Below, piece by piece: positions 47,329 through 58,100 of a DNA stretch of 64,000 nt (the stretch's first letter is position 1; each line of letters begins with the position of its first letter). Origin of the DNA: Neisseriaceae bacterium (GTDB lineage: Bacteria; Pseudomonadota; Gammaproteobacteria; Burkholderiales; Chromobacteriaceae); NCBI GenBank assembly GCA_027489245.1, contig JAIYAC010000010.1:186001-250000 (forward strand), in the 5' to 3' direction. The notes under the pieces are model-generated. The model searched no databases. It saw only the letters and a program-made list of their open reading frames with translations, and was not told the origin of the DNA. The translations under genes were made by a program, and so were the position numbers.

Positions 47329-50300
47329 ATGGTGCAAATACCGCAGCCTAAGTACCTAATCTTTGATCTTGAAACCGTTCCTCATGAGGATGGTGCTTGT
47401 CAGCAGATCATCAAAATTGGTGCATTGCGACCAGATACTGGCGATACGCTTGAGGTGAATACGGGTCTGGGACTAGTCACGGCACTTGAGAGGCTGGATG
47501 GTCTGAGTGCTGGAGTGAACTTTGTCATGGGGCACAACGTACTCGCGCACGATTTGCCTGTGCTGCGTGACGGCTCGCCGGACTTGGCGCTGCTACAGCT
47601 ACCCGTGATCGATACACTGCACCTGTCGCCACTCGCCTTTCCCCAGAATCCCTACCATCGGCTGGTCAAGGATTACAAGCTAATTCGAGACAGCCTGAAT
47701 TCCCCGCTGTCGGATTGCCGATCTACGCTGACGTTGTTCGCAGACCAGCAGGCTGCCTTTAAAAGGCTATTTGAGGTCAATGCTGACGAACTGCTGTGCT
47801 ACCAGGCCTTGGTCGCCCCGGTTTTGGCGCCAGGTCTGGGGCATTTCTTCTTTTCGCTCACCCGACAGCCACCGCTGCCGATCTCGGAAGTTGCCAAGCG
47901 CTTACCCCGGTTGTTAGCGGAAAGCGATCCTGCCCAGACTCGCGAGTTCAAGGTGTGTCGCGTCCGGCTGGAAAGCCTCATTAAAGTTGATCTTCTGCGG
48001 CCTAAATTGCACTGGCCCATTGCTTATGCGCTGGCATGGTTGCGCGTATCTGGCGGTAATTCCGTGCTTGCGCCCTGGGTACGTCATCAGTTTCCTGAAG
48101 TGGGACGGCTCCTTGGCGAGCTGCGCGATCAGCCCTGTGACGATCCCACATGCACCTATTGTCGCAGCACGCATGACCCACGACAGGAGTTGAAGCGGTA
48201 CTTCGGTTTTGATGACTTTCGTTATGAAACCGAGGGCCAGAGCATGCAGCACGATATTGTGATGGCGGGGATGCGGAGCAAGTCGGTGCTGGCTGTGCTT
48301 GCCACCGGTGGGGGTAAATCAATCTGTTATCAGCTGCCGGCGCTCAACCGCTACCATCGCAATGGCAGTTTGACGGTCATTATTTCGCCTCTGCAGTCTT
48401 TGATGAAGGATCAAGTGGATGGCCTTCAAGCGCGTAGCGTGCAATGTGCTGCTGCCTTGAACGGCTTGCTGACCATGCCCGAGCGGGTAGATGTCCTGGA
48501 AAAGATTCAATTCGGTGATGTAGGCATATTGCTGGTTTCCCCCGAGCAGTTTCGTAACAAGGCATTCCGCAAGGCGATAGCCAATCGGCAGATTGGTGCG
48601 TGGATCTTTGACGAGGCACATTGCTTGTCAAAGTGGGGGAATGATTTTCGGCCAGACTACCTTTATGCCGCGCGTTTCATTCGCGAGTTCACCGGTGAGG
48701 GGATGCTTGCGCCGGTGGGCTGCTTTACCGCGACCGGCAAGCAGGACGTGCTTGACGACATCAGGATGCACTTCCTAGATGAACTCGGTATTCGGTTCAC
48801 GTCCTTCATCGGCACCCCCGAGCGTTCTAACCTGCATTTCGAAGTTTTTCCGGTCAGTGCGGGCGAGAAGTTTGCACGTACCCACGCCTTGTTGCTCGAT
48901 GAATTGGGTGAACGTGAGGGTGGAGCGGTGGTGTTTGTCGCCAGTCGCAGTAAGGCTGAAGAAATTGCTGATTTCCTAATTGGACAAAACTGGCCCTGCA
49001 AATATTTTCATGCCGGCCTGCAACCCCATGAGAAGAAGGACATTCAAGATGACTTCATTCGCGGGGACTTACGCATCATCGTTGCCACCAACGCGTTTGG
49101 TATGGGGGTCGACAAGCCAGATGTACGCCTGGTGATTCATGCCGATATTCCGGGCTCGCTGGAGAACTATCTGCAGGAGGCTGGGCGGGCAGGGCGGGAT
49201 CAGCAGGACGCAAGATGTGTCCTGCTCTATGATCCGCAGGATATCGAGACCCAGTTTGGTCTCGGCGAGCGCTCGAGGCTCAGTTACAAGGATATTCAGC
49301 AGATTCTCAAGAAACTTCGCTTCGAATCCGCCAAGCGAAAAGGCGGACAGCTGGTGGTGACTGCCGGTGAGATTTTACTTGATGACAGTGTTCACACCAG
49401 CTTCGAGTCGGATGATCGGGACGCGGAGACCAAGGTAGTGACCGCGATTGCCTGGCTAGAGCGTGGTCAGTTTCTGAGTCGTGATGAAAACCACACCAAG
49501 GTCTTTCCCGCAAAACTGTGTCTGGCTAATGAAGAGGCCGAGAAACGGCTAGAAAAAGCACGGCTGCCGCAGCGCCGTTTGGAAGAGTACCGGGCGATCT
49601 TGCGGTTCCTGTATGAAGCAGGGGCGGATGAGCGCATCAACACCGATCAGTTGATGTTGCTGACAGGGCTAACGAACGAGGAAGTAAGCGGGGTACTCAA
49701 ACAGCTCGAAGCCCTTGGCCTGTTGGAGAACGACTCGCAACTGACGATTTATTTGCGGCATGGCGTAGGTGGGTCCTCTGGCGAGCGGCTGAAGAACTAC
49801 GTCGTGCTGGAGAAAGCTTTATTCGGCGCCTTACGTGAATTGGCACCGAATGCGGATGATGGCAGCTGGCAGGATTTGAACCTTCTGCCACTAACAACCG
49901 AACTACGCACACGATGTGAACAACCAGAATTATTACCGTTACACGTTGCGCGCTTACTGCGCAGCCTTTCACTAGATCGTGATGGTGATAGCCAGCAACG
50001 CAGTAGCTTTGAATTGAAGCAGATCCGCCGTGACTACCTGAAGTTACGTATCCGAGGTGGCTATAGCTGGTCCCAGGTAGCAGGACTGGGTGAGAAGCGC
50101 CGTCGTATCGCCGCTGCAATACTGCCATTCTTGTTGGCCAAACTGCCGCCAGGGCTGAGAGGCAAGGATTTGCTGGTACAGACCACCTTCGGCGAGCTCA
50201 TGCAGTTGCTTGCCGAGGACCTGGAACTGTCGGCCACGATCAAGCCGGAGCAACGCTTGAAGGCACTGGAACATGTGTTGTTGTATCTCCATCACCAGGA

Positions 50301-52482
50301 GGTACTGACTCTCAACCACGGAATGACTGTCATGCGGCGCGCGATGACCATCGATATCAACCAGGAAAAGCAGGGGCAGCGCTATGTGAAGGACGACTAT
50401 CAGCGACTTGATGAGCACTACCGGGAGCGCCGTATCCAAGTGCATGTAATGCGGGAATATGCGGAAGTGGCGCTGCAGGAGATGGCTGATGCGCTACGGC
50501 TAGTGATGCACTATTTTACGCGCACCAAGGATGAATTTCTACGGGAACACTTTGCTGGCAAGGAGGAAATTCTCCAGCTCGCGACAAGCGAAGGGTCATG
50601 GAAAGCCATCATCGACTCGCTGAACTCCACCCAAAAAGACATCGTGATTGATCATCAGGACCAAAACCGGTTGGTACTTGCCGGTCCAGGGTCAGGTAAG
50701 ACACGGATTGTGGTACATCGTATTGCCTATCTACTGCGTGTCCGACGGGTACCCGCCTCGGCCATTATTGCGCTCACCTTCAATCGGCATGCTGCCAACG
50801 AAATCCGCAAGCGTTTGTTTGCCCTTGTCGGTAATGACGCGATTGGTATTACGGTGCTGACCTATCATGCGATGGCGATGCGGCTGACTGGCACGAGCCT
50901 GAATCGTCGAGACAAGATCGAGGAGGCTGAACTGGATGCCATCCTCGAGCGCGCTGCCGACCTGCTTGAAGGACGCTCTTTGGTTGAGGGCGAAGATGAC
51001 CTGCGTGAACGCTTATTGCAGGGTTATCGGTACATTCTTGTCGATGAATATCAGGATATTGATGATCGCCAATACCGGCTCGTCAGTGCGCTCGCGCAGC
51101 GGCATGACGACCAAGGTGGAGGTTTGTGCATTCTGGCCGTGGGCGATGATGATCAAAATATCTATCAATGGCGTGGCGGCAGCAACCGGCATATTGAGCG
51201 CTTCTGTGATGAATACCGTGCAAGTGTCAGCTATCTCGTAGAGAACTATCGTTCCAGTCTCGCGATCATCTCGGTGGCAAACTGCCTGATCGAGCAAAAT
51301 ACGGCGCGTCTCAAAGCGGATCACCCGATACGCATTGACCGGGCACGAACTGCGGAGCCCGCTGGAGGTAGGTGGGATGGGCTCGATCCGGGCAGGCGAG
51401 GAAATGTCCTGCGGCTACGGATTCCGGAAAGTGACCGAACCAGCGGCAACTTACAAGCTCAAGCTATCATCATGGAACTAGACAGACTGCGTGCGCTGGG
51501 CGCACAGAATGATTGGCAGTCTTGTGCTGTGCTGGCGCGCAGTCACCGCTACCTCTGGCCGGTTCAGGCCTTGTGTGAGCGCATGGCCATTCCCTATTTT
51601 CTTGCAGCAGACAAACAGAGCGCACTGCCACTGACAAGGCTGCGTCCGTTTGTTCATCTAGTGGCGCATTTGCGGGCGAAAGTCGAATCTACTCTGGCAA
51701 CATCGGCATTACCGAAGATCGCCGATGATCAGGTTCGCGATCCAGTCTGGCGGGCATTTTTTAATACGGCCTTCGAGCAGCTCGTCGGTGAATATGGTGA
51801 TTGTCAGCTTGCTCCTAGAACAGTGGTTGACTGGCTATACGATTACGCTCGAGAGATGCGGCAGCAACCGCGCCCGGGACTCTTTCTTGGGACGGTACAT
51901 GCCGCAAAAGGACTCGAGTTTCGACATGTGGTCTTGCTGGATGGCAACTGGGATGGATCCGCAGGACATCAGGACGAGACTCGCAGACTCTATTACGTTG
52001 GTATGACTCGTGCAGAAGAGACGCTGACGCTATGTGATTTCGAACCGGGCAATCCGTTCGTCTCGTCACTGGGTGACAACGTGCAACATCAACGCTTTGA
52101 GGGGGCACACGATACTGTGCTGGATGTCCAGTATCAGGTACTGAGCCTCGGAGAGGTCGATATCGGCTTCGCAGGACGGCAGCTGGAGAGTGCGCCAGTA
52201 CATTGCGCCATCAGTAAGCTTGAGCCCGGCGATCCCCTGGAATTACGCCCGGATGGAGAGCGTTACGCTTTTTTTGATGTCCGCGGCAATAAAGTGGGGC
52301 GTACCGCCAAGTCTTTCACCCTCGTGTTCCCGTCGCCGAAATGCGAAGTCGTGGGCATCGTGACGCGATATAAGGAAGAAACAGAGGCGGCGTTCATGAG
52401 TGCGGTGAAGTGTGAGCAGTGGGAAGTGGTCGTTCCCCGCTTGTATGGTGTGCTGAATGACGGTGATGTGCCCCTCATCTGA
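47329..52482 (+). CDS. Exonuclease-RecQ-UvrD helicase fusion protein
   Basis: A very large protein (1717 residues from ATG 47329; a GTG at 47308 would add seven). Residues 1-230 hold a DnaQ-like exonuclease fold (LIFDLETVP with Asp/Glu, GHNVLAHD, YHRLVKDYKL). Then comes a complete RecQ-type SF2 helicase: Walker A ATGGGKS at about 325, DEAH at about 428, GRAGRDQQDARC. The C-terminal third is an SF1 UvrD-like helicase: GPGSGKT at about 1119, DEYQD at about 1239, GDDDQNIYQWRGG, VHAAKGLEF, YYVGMTRAEETLTL. Both motors look intact. It sits in foreign DNA before a nuclease gene and is a candidate defence or replication-interference protein; I infer this from context. Confidence 0.85.
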   Translation: MVQIPQPKYLIFDLETVPHEDGACQQIIKIGALRPDTGDTLEVNTGLGLVTALERLDGLSAGVNFVMGHNVLAHDLPVLRDGSPDLALLQLPVIDTLHLSPLAFPQNPYHRLVKDYKLIRDSLNSPLSDCRSTLTLFADQQAAFKRLFEVNADELLCYQALVAPVLAPGLGHFFFSLTRQPPLPISEVAKRLPRLLAESDPAQTREFKVCRVRLESLIKVDLLRPKLHWPIAYALAWLRVSGGNSVLAPWVRHQFPEVGRLLGELRDQPCDDPTCTYCRSTHDPRQELKRYFGFDDFRYETEGQSMQHDIVMAGMRSKSVLAVLATGGGKSICYQLPALNRYHRNGSLTVIISPLQSLMKDQVDGLQARSVQCAAALNGLLTMPERVDVLEKIQFGDVGILLVSPEQFRNKAFRKAIANRQIGAWIFDEAHCLSKWGNDFRPDYLYAARFIREFTGEGMLAPVGCFTATGKQDVLDDIRMHFLDELGIRFTSFIGTPERSNLHFEVFPVSAGEKFARTHALLLDELGEREGGAVVFVASRSKAEEIADFLIGQNWPCKYFHAGLQPHEKKDIQDDFIRGDLRIIVATNAFGMGVDKPDVRLVIHADIPGSLENYLQEAGRAGRDQQDARCVLLYDPQDIETQFGLGERSRLSYKDIQQILKKLRFESAKRKGGQLVVTAGEILLDDSVHTSFESDDRDAETKVVTAIAWLERGQFLSRDENHTKVFPAKLCLANEEAEKRLEKARLPQRRLEEYRAILRFLYEAGADERINTDQLMLLTGLTNEEVSGVLKQLEALGLLENDSQLTIYLRHGVGGSSGERLKNYVVLEKALFGALRELAPNADDGSWQDLNLLPLTTELRTRCEQPELLPLHVARLLRSLSLDRDGDSQQRSSFELKQIRRDYLKLRIRGGYSWSQVAGLGEKRRRIAAAILPFLLAKLPPGLRGKDLLVQTTFGELMQLLAEDLELSATIKPEQRLKALEHVLLYLHHQEVLTLNHGMTVMRRAMTIDINQEKQGQRYVKDDYQRLDEHYRERRIQVHVMREYAEVALQEMADALRLVMHYFTRTKDEFLREHFAGKEEILQLATSEGSWKAIIDSLNSTQKDIVIDHQDQNRLVLAGPGSGKTRIVVHRIAYLLRVRRVPASAIIALTFNRHAANEIRKRLFALVGNDAIGITVLTYHAMAMRLTGTSLNRRDKIEEAELDAILERAADLLEGRSLVEGEDDLRERLLQGYRYILVDEYQDIDDRQYRLVSALAQRHDDQGGGLCILAVGDDDQNIYQWRGGSNRHIERFCDEYRASVSYLVENYRSSLAIISVANCLIEQNTARLKADHPIRIDRARTAEPAGGRWDGLDPGRRGNVLRLRIPESDRTSGNLQAQAIIMELDRLRALGAQNDWQSCAVLARSHRYLWPVQALCERMAIPYFLAADKQSALPLTRLRPFVHLVAHLRAKVESTLATSALPKIADDQVRDPVWRAFFNTAFEQLVGEYGDCQLAPRTVVDWLYDYAREMRQQPRPGLFLGTVHAAKGLEFRHVVLLDGNWDGSAGHQDETRRLYYVGMTRAEETLTLCDFEPGNPFVSSLGDNVQHQRFEGAHDTVLDVQYQVLSLGEVDIGFAGRQLESAPVHCAISKLEPGDPLELRPDGERYAFFDVRGNKVGRTAKSFTLVFPSPKCEVVGIVTRYKEETEAAFMSAVKCEQWEVVVPRLYGVLNDGDVPLI

Positions 52483-52800
52483 AGGCGATCTATCGGGGGC
52501 CCTGCCTGAAATTTTTTGCCAGCTAATCGGCCTTAACTGTCATTCATGCTCACGTGCTAGCATGACTGCTGTCGGCCAACTGCTGCCGGTCATCGTTTCT
52601 GCAGACCAGCCATTTGAGCAGCCGCTTCGATCGGTTAACTACCGGACAGGCTAGGCATACAACTCGGCCATTGTGCCGCTCACTCGAGTCGCCTTGGCGG
52701 TCAGTAAATGGCCGGATATTCGAATCGCCGTGTATGATTCTTCGCACAATTAGCCCGGACAGATCGCAAGGGCGATCCCCTCCGGCAGAATGTTATTCTT
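52483..52800. other. Intergenic stretch, possible degraded repeat
   Basis: A 318-base gap between the helicase and nuclease genes with no supported gene. It includes CTGTCGGCCAACTGCTGCCG near 52569 and TACAACTCGGCCATTGTGCC near 52659. These resemble fragments of an intergenic repeat seen around mobile DNA in many proteobacteria (from memory). No terminator with a T run is clear. Confidence 0.35.
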
Positions 52801-54771
52801 GTGGAGCATTCCGCTGTGTATCTACCCGCTTTGAAAACTGCTATTCAGCATCTAGACGAAAAGCTCTTTTATGATGTGGCGCTAATGTACCTATCAGTAC
52901 TCGGCTATAAGAACCTGAGTATGGTTGATGGCACAGGCGACGGAGGTCGCGACGTCATCTGCTCCAGGGAGGATCTGCGCATCCAGCTCAGTGTGCGGAA
53001 GGACTGGGATAAGAAAATCAATGAAGAAGCTAGTAACACAGCCAATGCAAGCCACCATCACCTGATCTACGTGACTAACCGGATCATCAGTCCCCAAGCA
53101 GAGCAGGAGTTCCTGCAATCAAACTACACGCTCAAAGGAGCTGTCGATGTCTCCATCCATGACCTCAGGAGGATCTCTACAGCGTTGGCACAACCGGGTG
53201 TGATCCGACGATCGTATGAAATGCTGGGAATGGCCGTTCCTGCCTATTTGGAAGCAACACCAAAGGACATTGCCCTTAGTACTGTTCTGCTATTTTCGCA
53301 AGAGGCTAAGGAGCTGCGGGAGGCAGTGATCGAGGCTAATCTTAGGGCTCAACTTCTTAAGAATGCTGGAATTTCAAGGAATGTCCTCATCCACAAAGTC
53401 GTTGATGCAGTGCCGGGAGTGAATGTGGAGAGAGCGGCACATGCTGCTCTATCAAGGCTTCAAGCCGCTGGCCGAATTATAGGGACTTCTACCGATTTGC
53501 GGCTCAGTGACACTGAGCAAGCAATGATGATGGCGGCCGAGACAGAATTCTTGATGGCGGTCGACACAGACGTGACGATGCTTGAAGATTCTACAGGCTT
53601 ACCCAAAGAGGATGCGAGGCAGTTACTCAATTTGGCGCTGGAGCTCCTAGTAAGGAATCGGGATCTCAACGGCTCAGGGCCGGCAGAAGAATCACTTCGT
53701 AGTTTTATGGCGCAGAAAGGCCTCAATCGAAGGCGCGACAAAACATTTGAAGCCCTCTCAAAGACTGCATCGGCGAGAATGAGGCAGTATGGTGCCACCA
53801 TAGATCAGATATTCTCCGCGAACTCATTCGACATATATCGAGTCTTAGGGCTGCGCACCGAAATCATAATGGTGTTGGATTCGAGCGTCGCGATGCCGGT
53901 TCTCTTTGGATTAGAGTTCGGCGCAGCGAAGTCACGCTATGGGGTGGCAGCCCTGGCGCTGAGAGAAGCATGCAAGGCTCACAACATCAGAATGGTTGTC
54001 CCACGTTGCTACCTAAACGAGATGGCTGCCCATGGTCACAATGCACTTGAAAAGCTTGACGTCTATAACAGCTTACCAGATGAGGCGCGTTCTTCCCTGC
54101 GTGCATCAGGCAACGCCTATCTGAGTCATTTCACGCACATTAGCGAAACCATACAGGCATCTGGCGGGACGCTCGGCCTAGACGAATTTCTGCGCCACTT
54201 CGGCATTGTCCCAGGTAAGGCCTTGAAAAGGATAGAAAACCAAATCAGCTCCATCCTGGAGCTACACAATATTACTTGCATACCAGATGGGAGATATGAT
54301 CAGGACGTCTTCGATGAGATCTGTGAGAAAAAGACACACGATATCAAATTGCTTGTTGAGCATGATGCGATCGTTTGCACGAGGCTCAGGAATGAAAACG
54401 AACATGGGTACGTTTTTGCGACATGGGACAGGATCATCATCGATATCGTTGAAGACATCAGCCGCGTGCTAGCAGACACGCCGGTGCGCATCATTGATTT
54501 CCTCTCAATGGCAAGTGGACAGTCGTTTGAAAGTGATCAGAGTTTTGAGCTCATGTCCTCGCTACTCTACTCTGATGAGAAGTTAGCGCAAAAGCTCGCC
54601 GAAAAAGTCGATCAGATAAAGTCTGTCGAAGAATCCTATAAGCTTCGTGCATTCATTGACGAATCCCGCCGGCGCGATGGTGCCAACTGGACTCTGAAAC
54701 CAGAGGATGTCGCCCCTTTTCTTGATAACGAACAACAGAGCGAGCATCGTCATGACGATGACTTTAGCTAA
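52801..54771 (+). CDS. Mrr-like nuclease fused to a PIN-like domain
   Basis: A 656-residue protein, not a family I can name. Residues about 15-110 look like a PD-(D/E)xK restriction-endonuclease-like domain: SVLGYKNLSMVDGTGDGGRD with D51, then IQLSVRK (Q62, K66). Residues 350-560 read as a PIN nuclease: D360 (MVLDSSVAM), E407 (YLNEMAAHG), D522 (EHDAIVCTRL) and D543 (TWDRIIIDIV) form the usual acidic quartet. The middle part is helical. The start is GTG at 52801 without a strong binding site. It follows the large helicase by 318 bases, so the two may act together in defence. Confidence 0.65.
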   Translation: MEHSAVYLPALKTAIQHLDEKLFYDVALMYLSVLGYKNLSMVDGTGDGGRDVICSREDLRIQLSVRKDWDKKINEEASNTANASHHHLIYVTNRIISPQAEQEFLQSNYTLKGAVDVSIHDLRRISTALAQPGVIRRSYEMLGMAVPAYLEATPKDIALSTVLLFSQEAKELREAVIEANLRAQLLKNAGISRNVLIHKVVDAVPGVNVERAAHAALSRLQAAGRIIGTSTDLRLSDTEQAMMMAAETEFLMAVDTDVTMLEDSTGLPKEDARQLLNLALELLVRNRDLNGSGPAEESLRSFMAQKGLNRRRDKTFEALSKTASARMRQYGATIDQIFSANSFDIYRVLGLRTEIIMVLDSSVAMPVLFGLEFGAAKSRYGVAALALREACKAHNIRMVVPRCYLNEMAAHGHNALEKLDVYNSLPDEARSSLRASGNAYLSHFTHISETIQASGGTLGLDEFLRHFGIVPGKALKRIENQISSILELHNITCIPDGRYDQDVFDEICEKKTHDIKLLVEHDAIVCTRLRNENEHGYVFATWDRIIIDIVEDISRVLADTPVRIIDFLSMASGQSFESDQSFELMSSLLYSDEKLAQKLAEKVDQIKSVEESYKLRAFIDESRRRDGANWTLKPEDVAPFLDNEQQSEHRHDDDFS

Positions 54772-55125
54772 CGTGCATCGGGGGGCGTCATCGAACGCCT
54801 CCTAAGCTCAGGTGGGCTACATGCCATACGCAGCTAGAGCATTCTAATGGCCGCCTAGCTGTGGGTTTAGATATTTAGGTAGAGGTCGCGCAGCCCAAGA
54901 GCTGAAGGTCGTGATCAGCATACCTGCGTCAGCTCCGGTCCAAATAGCGGTCCTTCGTGAAGCCACAGTTTGGATGACAGCAACGGGTCGGTAGCGGTCG
55001 GTGCGAGCTTTTGCTGACTCGTCCGCTTTGGCCGAAAACCGGTCGTCATCGATAGACCCTAATCCTCATGGATGTTGCTACTCGAGATGAGGTGGAGGTT
55101 GGGTTGCTCTTGTGCGGAGTTGGCT
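54772..55125. other. Intergenic stretch between converging genes
   Basis: A 354-base gap with no supported gene. A weak hairpin (GGGGCGT / ACGCCTCC, 54781-54805) follows the nuclease stop but has no T run. Around 54950-55060 lies a run rich in GGTCGGTAGCGGTCGG and TCCGCTTTGGCCGAAAACCG, possibly a degraded intergenic repeat related to the one at 52560. Confidence 0.35.
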
Positions 55126-58100
55126 TCATGCTTTTACTGTTTGGCTGATGCACGCAACAAGCAGTGCAAAGTAGAGCCCATGACTGGACTTTCCTGTTTG
55201 TGGGTTGGTCAGCGATATCTGGCCTGCACTTCGCCGATAAGGCGCATGTGCCTGGAGCATAGGGAGCTGGACGTGGGGTACAAGCTTGCCAATCAAATGC
55301 TTTAATCCGGTGTGACGTTCTGGCTTGCCATCAAGCTCTTCCCATCGAATCTTATTATTCCAGGTGCGGTACTGGGTAGCGAAGTAGCGCAGGCCTTCGA
55401 CGTACTCATTGCAATGTTCGGTCATTAACAGGTGCTGAATTGAATGGTAGTACCGTTGTGCTGACTCTAGCTCTTTGCGACTACGTGGGACTACAGGGAG
55501 ATGTTGTAGTTGGCCGGATGACGTAGGTTGCTGGCGAACAAGCGTATTGCCTCCTTTCTTGCCTTTGCGTTCAAAAAGCTTTTGAAGCTTGGCTAGCTGC
55601 TGAGCTAGGCTGTCAGGTGGTAAATAGAAAATTTTCGCTAACTGAGAGATGGAAATGCCTTGGCGCCATAGCGATAGAAAACTGCACCACTGGTCAAAAT
55701 CAAAATTATCTAGGGTGTGAGCTTCGCTGTACACATTCTTCATCTGCAAATAGACCTGGTCAGGTCTGCGCCACTGCTTTCTGCTCGACTCTCGAGATTG
55801 ATCTGGAAACCCAAGAAATTCAGGTACCCAGCCCATTAAATGTCCGCAGCGGCTATTGCGTTGGCGTAGATTCTCATCGCCGAGCCCAAGCAGGTCCGCT
55901 ATATGGCGTGCGGGTTCTATGTGGTCAACGAACTGTCTGGCAAAACCAAGCCCCGCCCTTGAATGCTTAACGCTATGGTCAAATATCTGCTGTTTCAGAA
56001 TGTAGTCGAGGTTATGCACGTAGTGACAGAGTGTCGTACCTGGACTGGCATGTCCCATCCACTCTGCGATGGCGAATAGCCCCTTTCGGCTTAGCTCACT
56101 TTGGGCAGAAATATGGCTAGCCAGCGGTGATATTGAGCTATCAATGTCTGCGGGTGCAAGCCAGTGAGATGGCAGTGTGAGCGGACTGGTCTGCGGAGAT
56201 GGCAGTTTGAGCGGATTGGTCTGCTGTGACAGGAGTTGAACCAAATGTGTAGCAAATGAATGCCGTAGATGGTGATAACGCATCTCGTGATCACCGGTGA
56301 TCTGGCGCATGAGATGGTGCAGAGACGACTGCACCTGAGTTATGTCTGCCGGACGGTCGTTGGTTGCCATGTCAGCAAACAGGTAGCATCCGCGTTGTTT
56401 ACCCGCGCGACTCCGTTGTTGCTGATGGTAGCTCAGCAACTCCGCCAACTCGTGATTTGCCAATAGCATGCTTAGTGGTAGTTGGCGTTTGGCGTTGTCC
56501 GTTTTTAGGCGGTTAAATGGGTTGCGTCTCACCAGCAGTGTGGCATTCAGTCGTCCGAGTCCATCCGCTGTTAGATTCAGTACGGCTAGCGTCCCTCGGT
56601 ACTGGATGTCTTCCAACCTTAGGCCTCGGGCTTCACTGATCCGCAGGCCGCAGCGAAATCCCAGCACCAGCAGTATCAACTGCATGTGGTGGTTCGGATC
56701 ATTTTTTGCTCCTAGTAGCGCAGAGTACAGGCCTTGATACTCCTCCTCCGTCAAAATGTTGGCATCAGCTTGGGGAATGCCGCGCTGTTCCCCTGGTGAT
56801 AGGTCCAAGCGAGGCCATCCAGCCAGTTGAATCATATGTAAATGATAACGGCGTAATTGGTTCGTCTTTTGCGAGCGTGTCTGTGCGTTGGTAACCTGCT
56901 CCAGGATCGTCTCGTAAACAGCCTCGAAATCCGCAGCTTCCATATCACTGAGCATCGTCTCGTCTAGCTCGGTGAGGAGGCTGCGGCCGAGGCTTGTTAA
57001 TTCCTGATATGCCGTACTGCGGCGAATTTTTTTTTGACCGAAACGGGTCAAAATCCAGTCTAGTAGCCCTCCGATGACGACGCTGATTTCGAGCGCTTTA
57101 TCGCTGAGTGATCGGAGTCGTTCATGAACGGTTTTCCAAGTCGGATTGGGCTGCCTGCTAGATCGATGCAGGGCCCTCTTGATGTCTTTGTAGAGCGATT
57201 GAATCTGAGCATCTGTCGGGTTGCGCGTTACCTTTTCAAGGCGCTGGATGATTATTGGAGCAAACGCTGATTCGGAGGGCGTTGGTAGTGGTGGCGATTT
57301 TTTTTCAAGAATTCGCTGCCAGCATGCTGCTGTCCATGTGGTTGCCCCACTCCGGCCGAGGCTATGGTCGATCAGAAAAGGCGGCAGAATCAGTTGCCAG
57401 TATGTAGTGGCATCGCATAGCCATTGTTGGATATTTTGGTGCAGCTTACGCCGGGTAAGACTATGGGTGCTGGTTTGATCCAGCTGCTTATTGTTGAGGT
57501 AAATTAGAAAATCTTGCAGGCAGCCATATACCCACCGGCGAGTACTGTCCCTATCGTGGCAGCGTTCAATGGGGAGTGGTGGCAGCTGTTTAAAAAGAAT
57601 CAGGCTTATTGGATCGGGAAACCAATGCCGAGGAGCACGTTGAACCTGAATGTATTCAGGCATATCTTTTGTAAAAAGCTCAAACCAGACCTGCTCTTGC
57701 CAGCGCTTCACGTTGCCTTGGCAGAATGGTAGTTGAAGCAAGGCAGCACTATCCAGCAGGCCACCAAGGGCGACGCTGCTAAAAAAGAAGCGACCCCATT
57801 GCAGCTTGACAGCGATCTGCTCTCGCGCAGATCCACGCCATGTTAGCTGTAGCGTTGCCAGGAAACGCTCAATTTGTTGCCGGAAAACAGGCAAAGACGC
57901 TACCGCCTGAGGGGGGAGGGGATTGCTGATGGCGGGTAGGGTAATGATTGGAGGGGGGAGCATCACATCCCAGTTCAGCGTATTTTTCCCATTGAGTAGG
58001 CCTTGGCGCAGAAAATTACGTAAATATTTGATATGCCTAGTCTGCTCCTCATTTTCTGATTGCCACTGTTCAAGGCTTACGAGTAAATCATCGGTAAATT

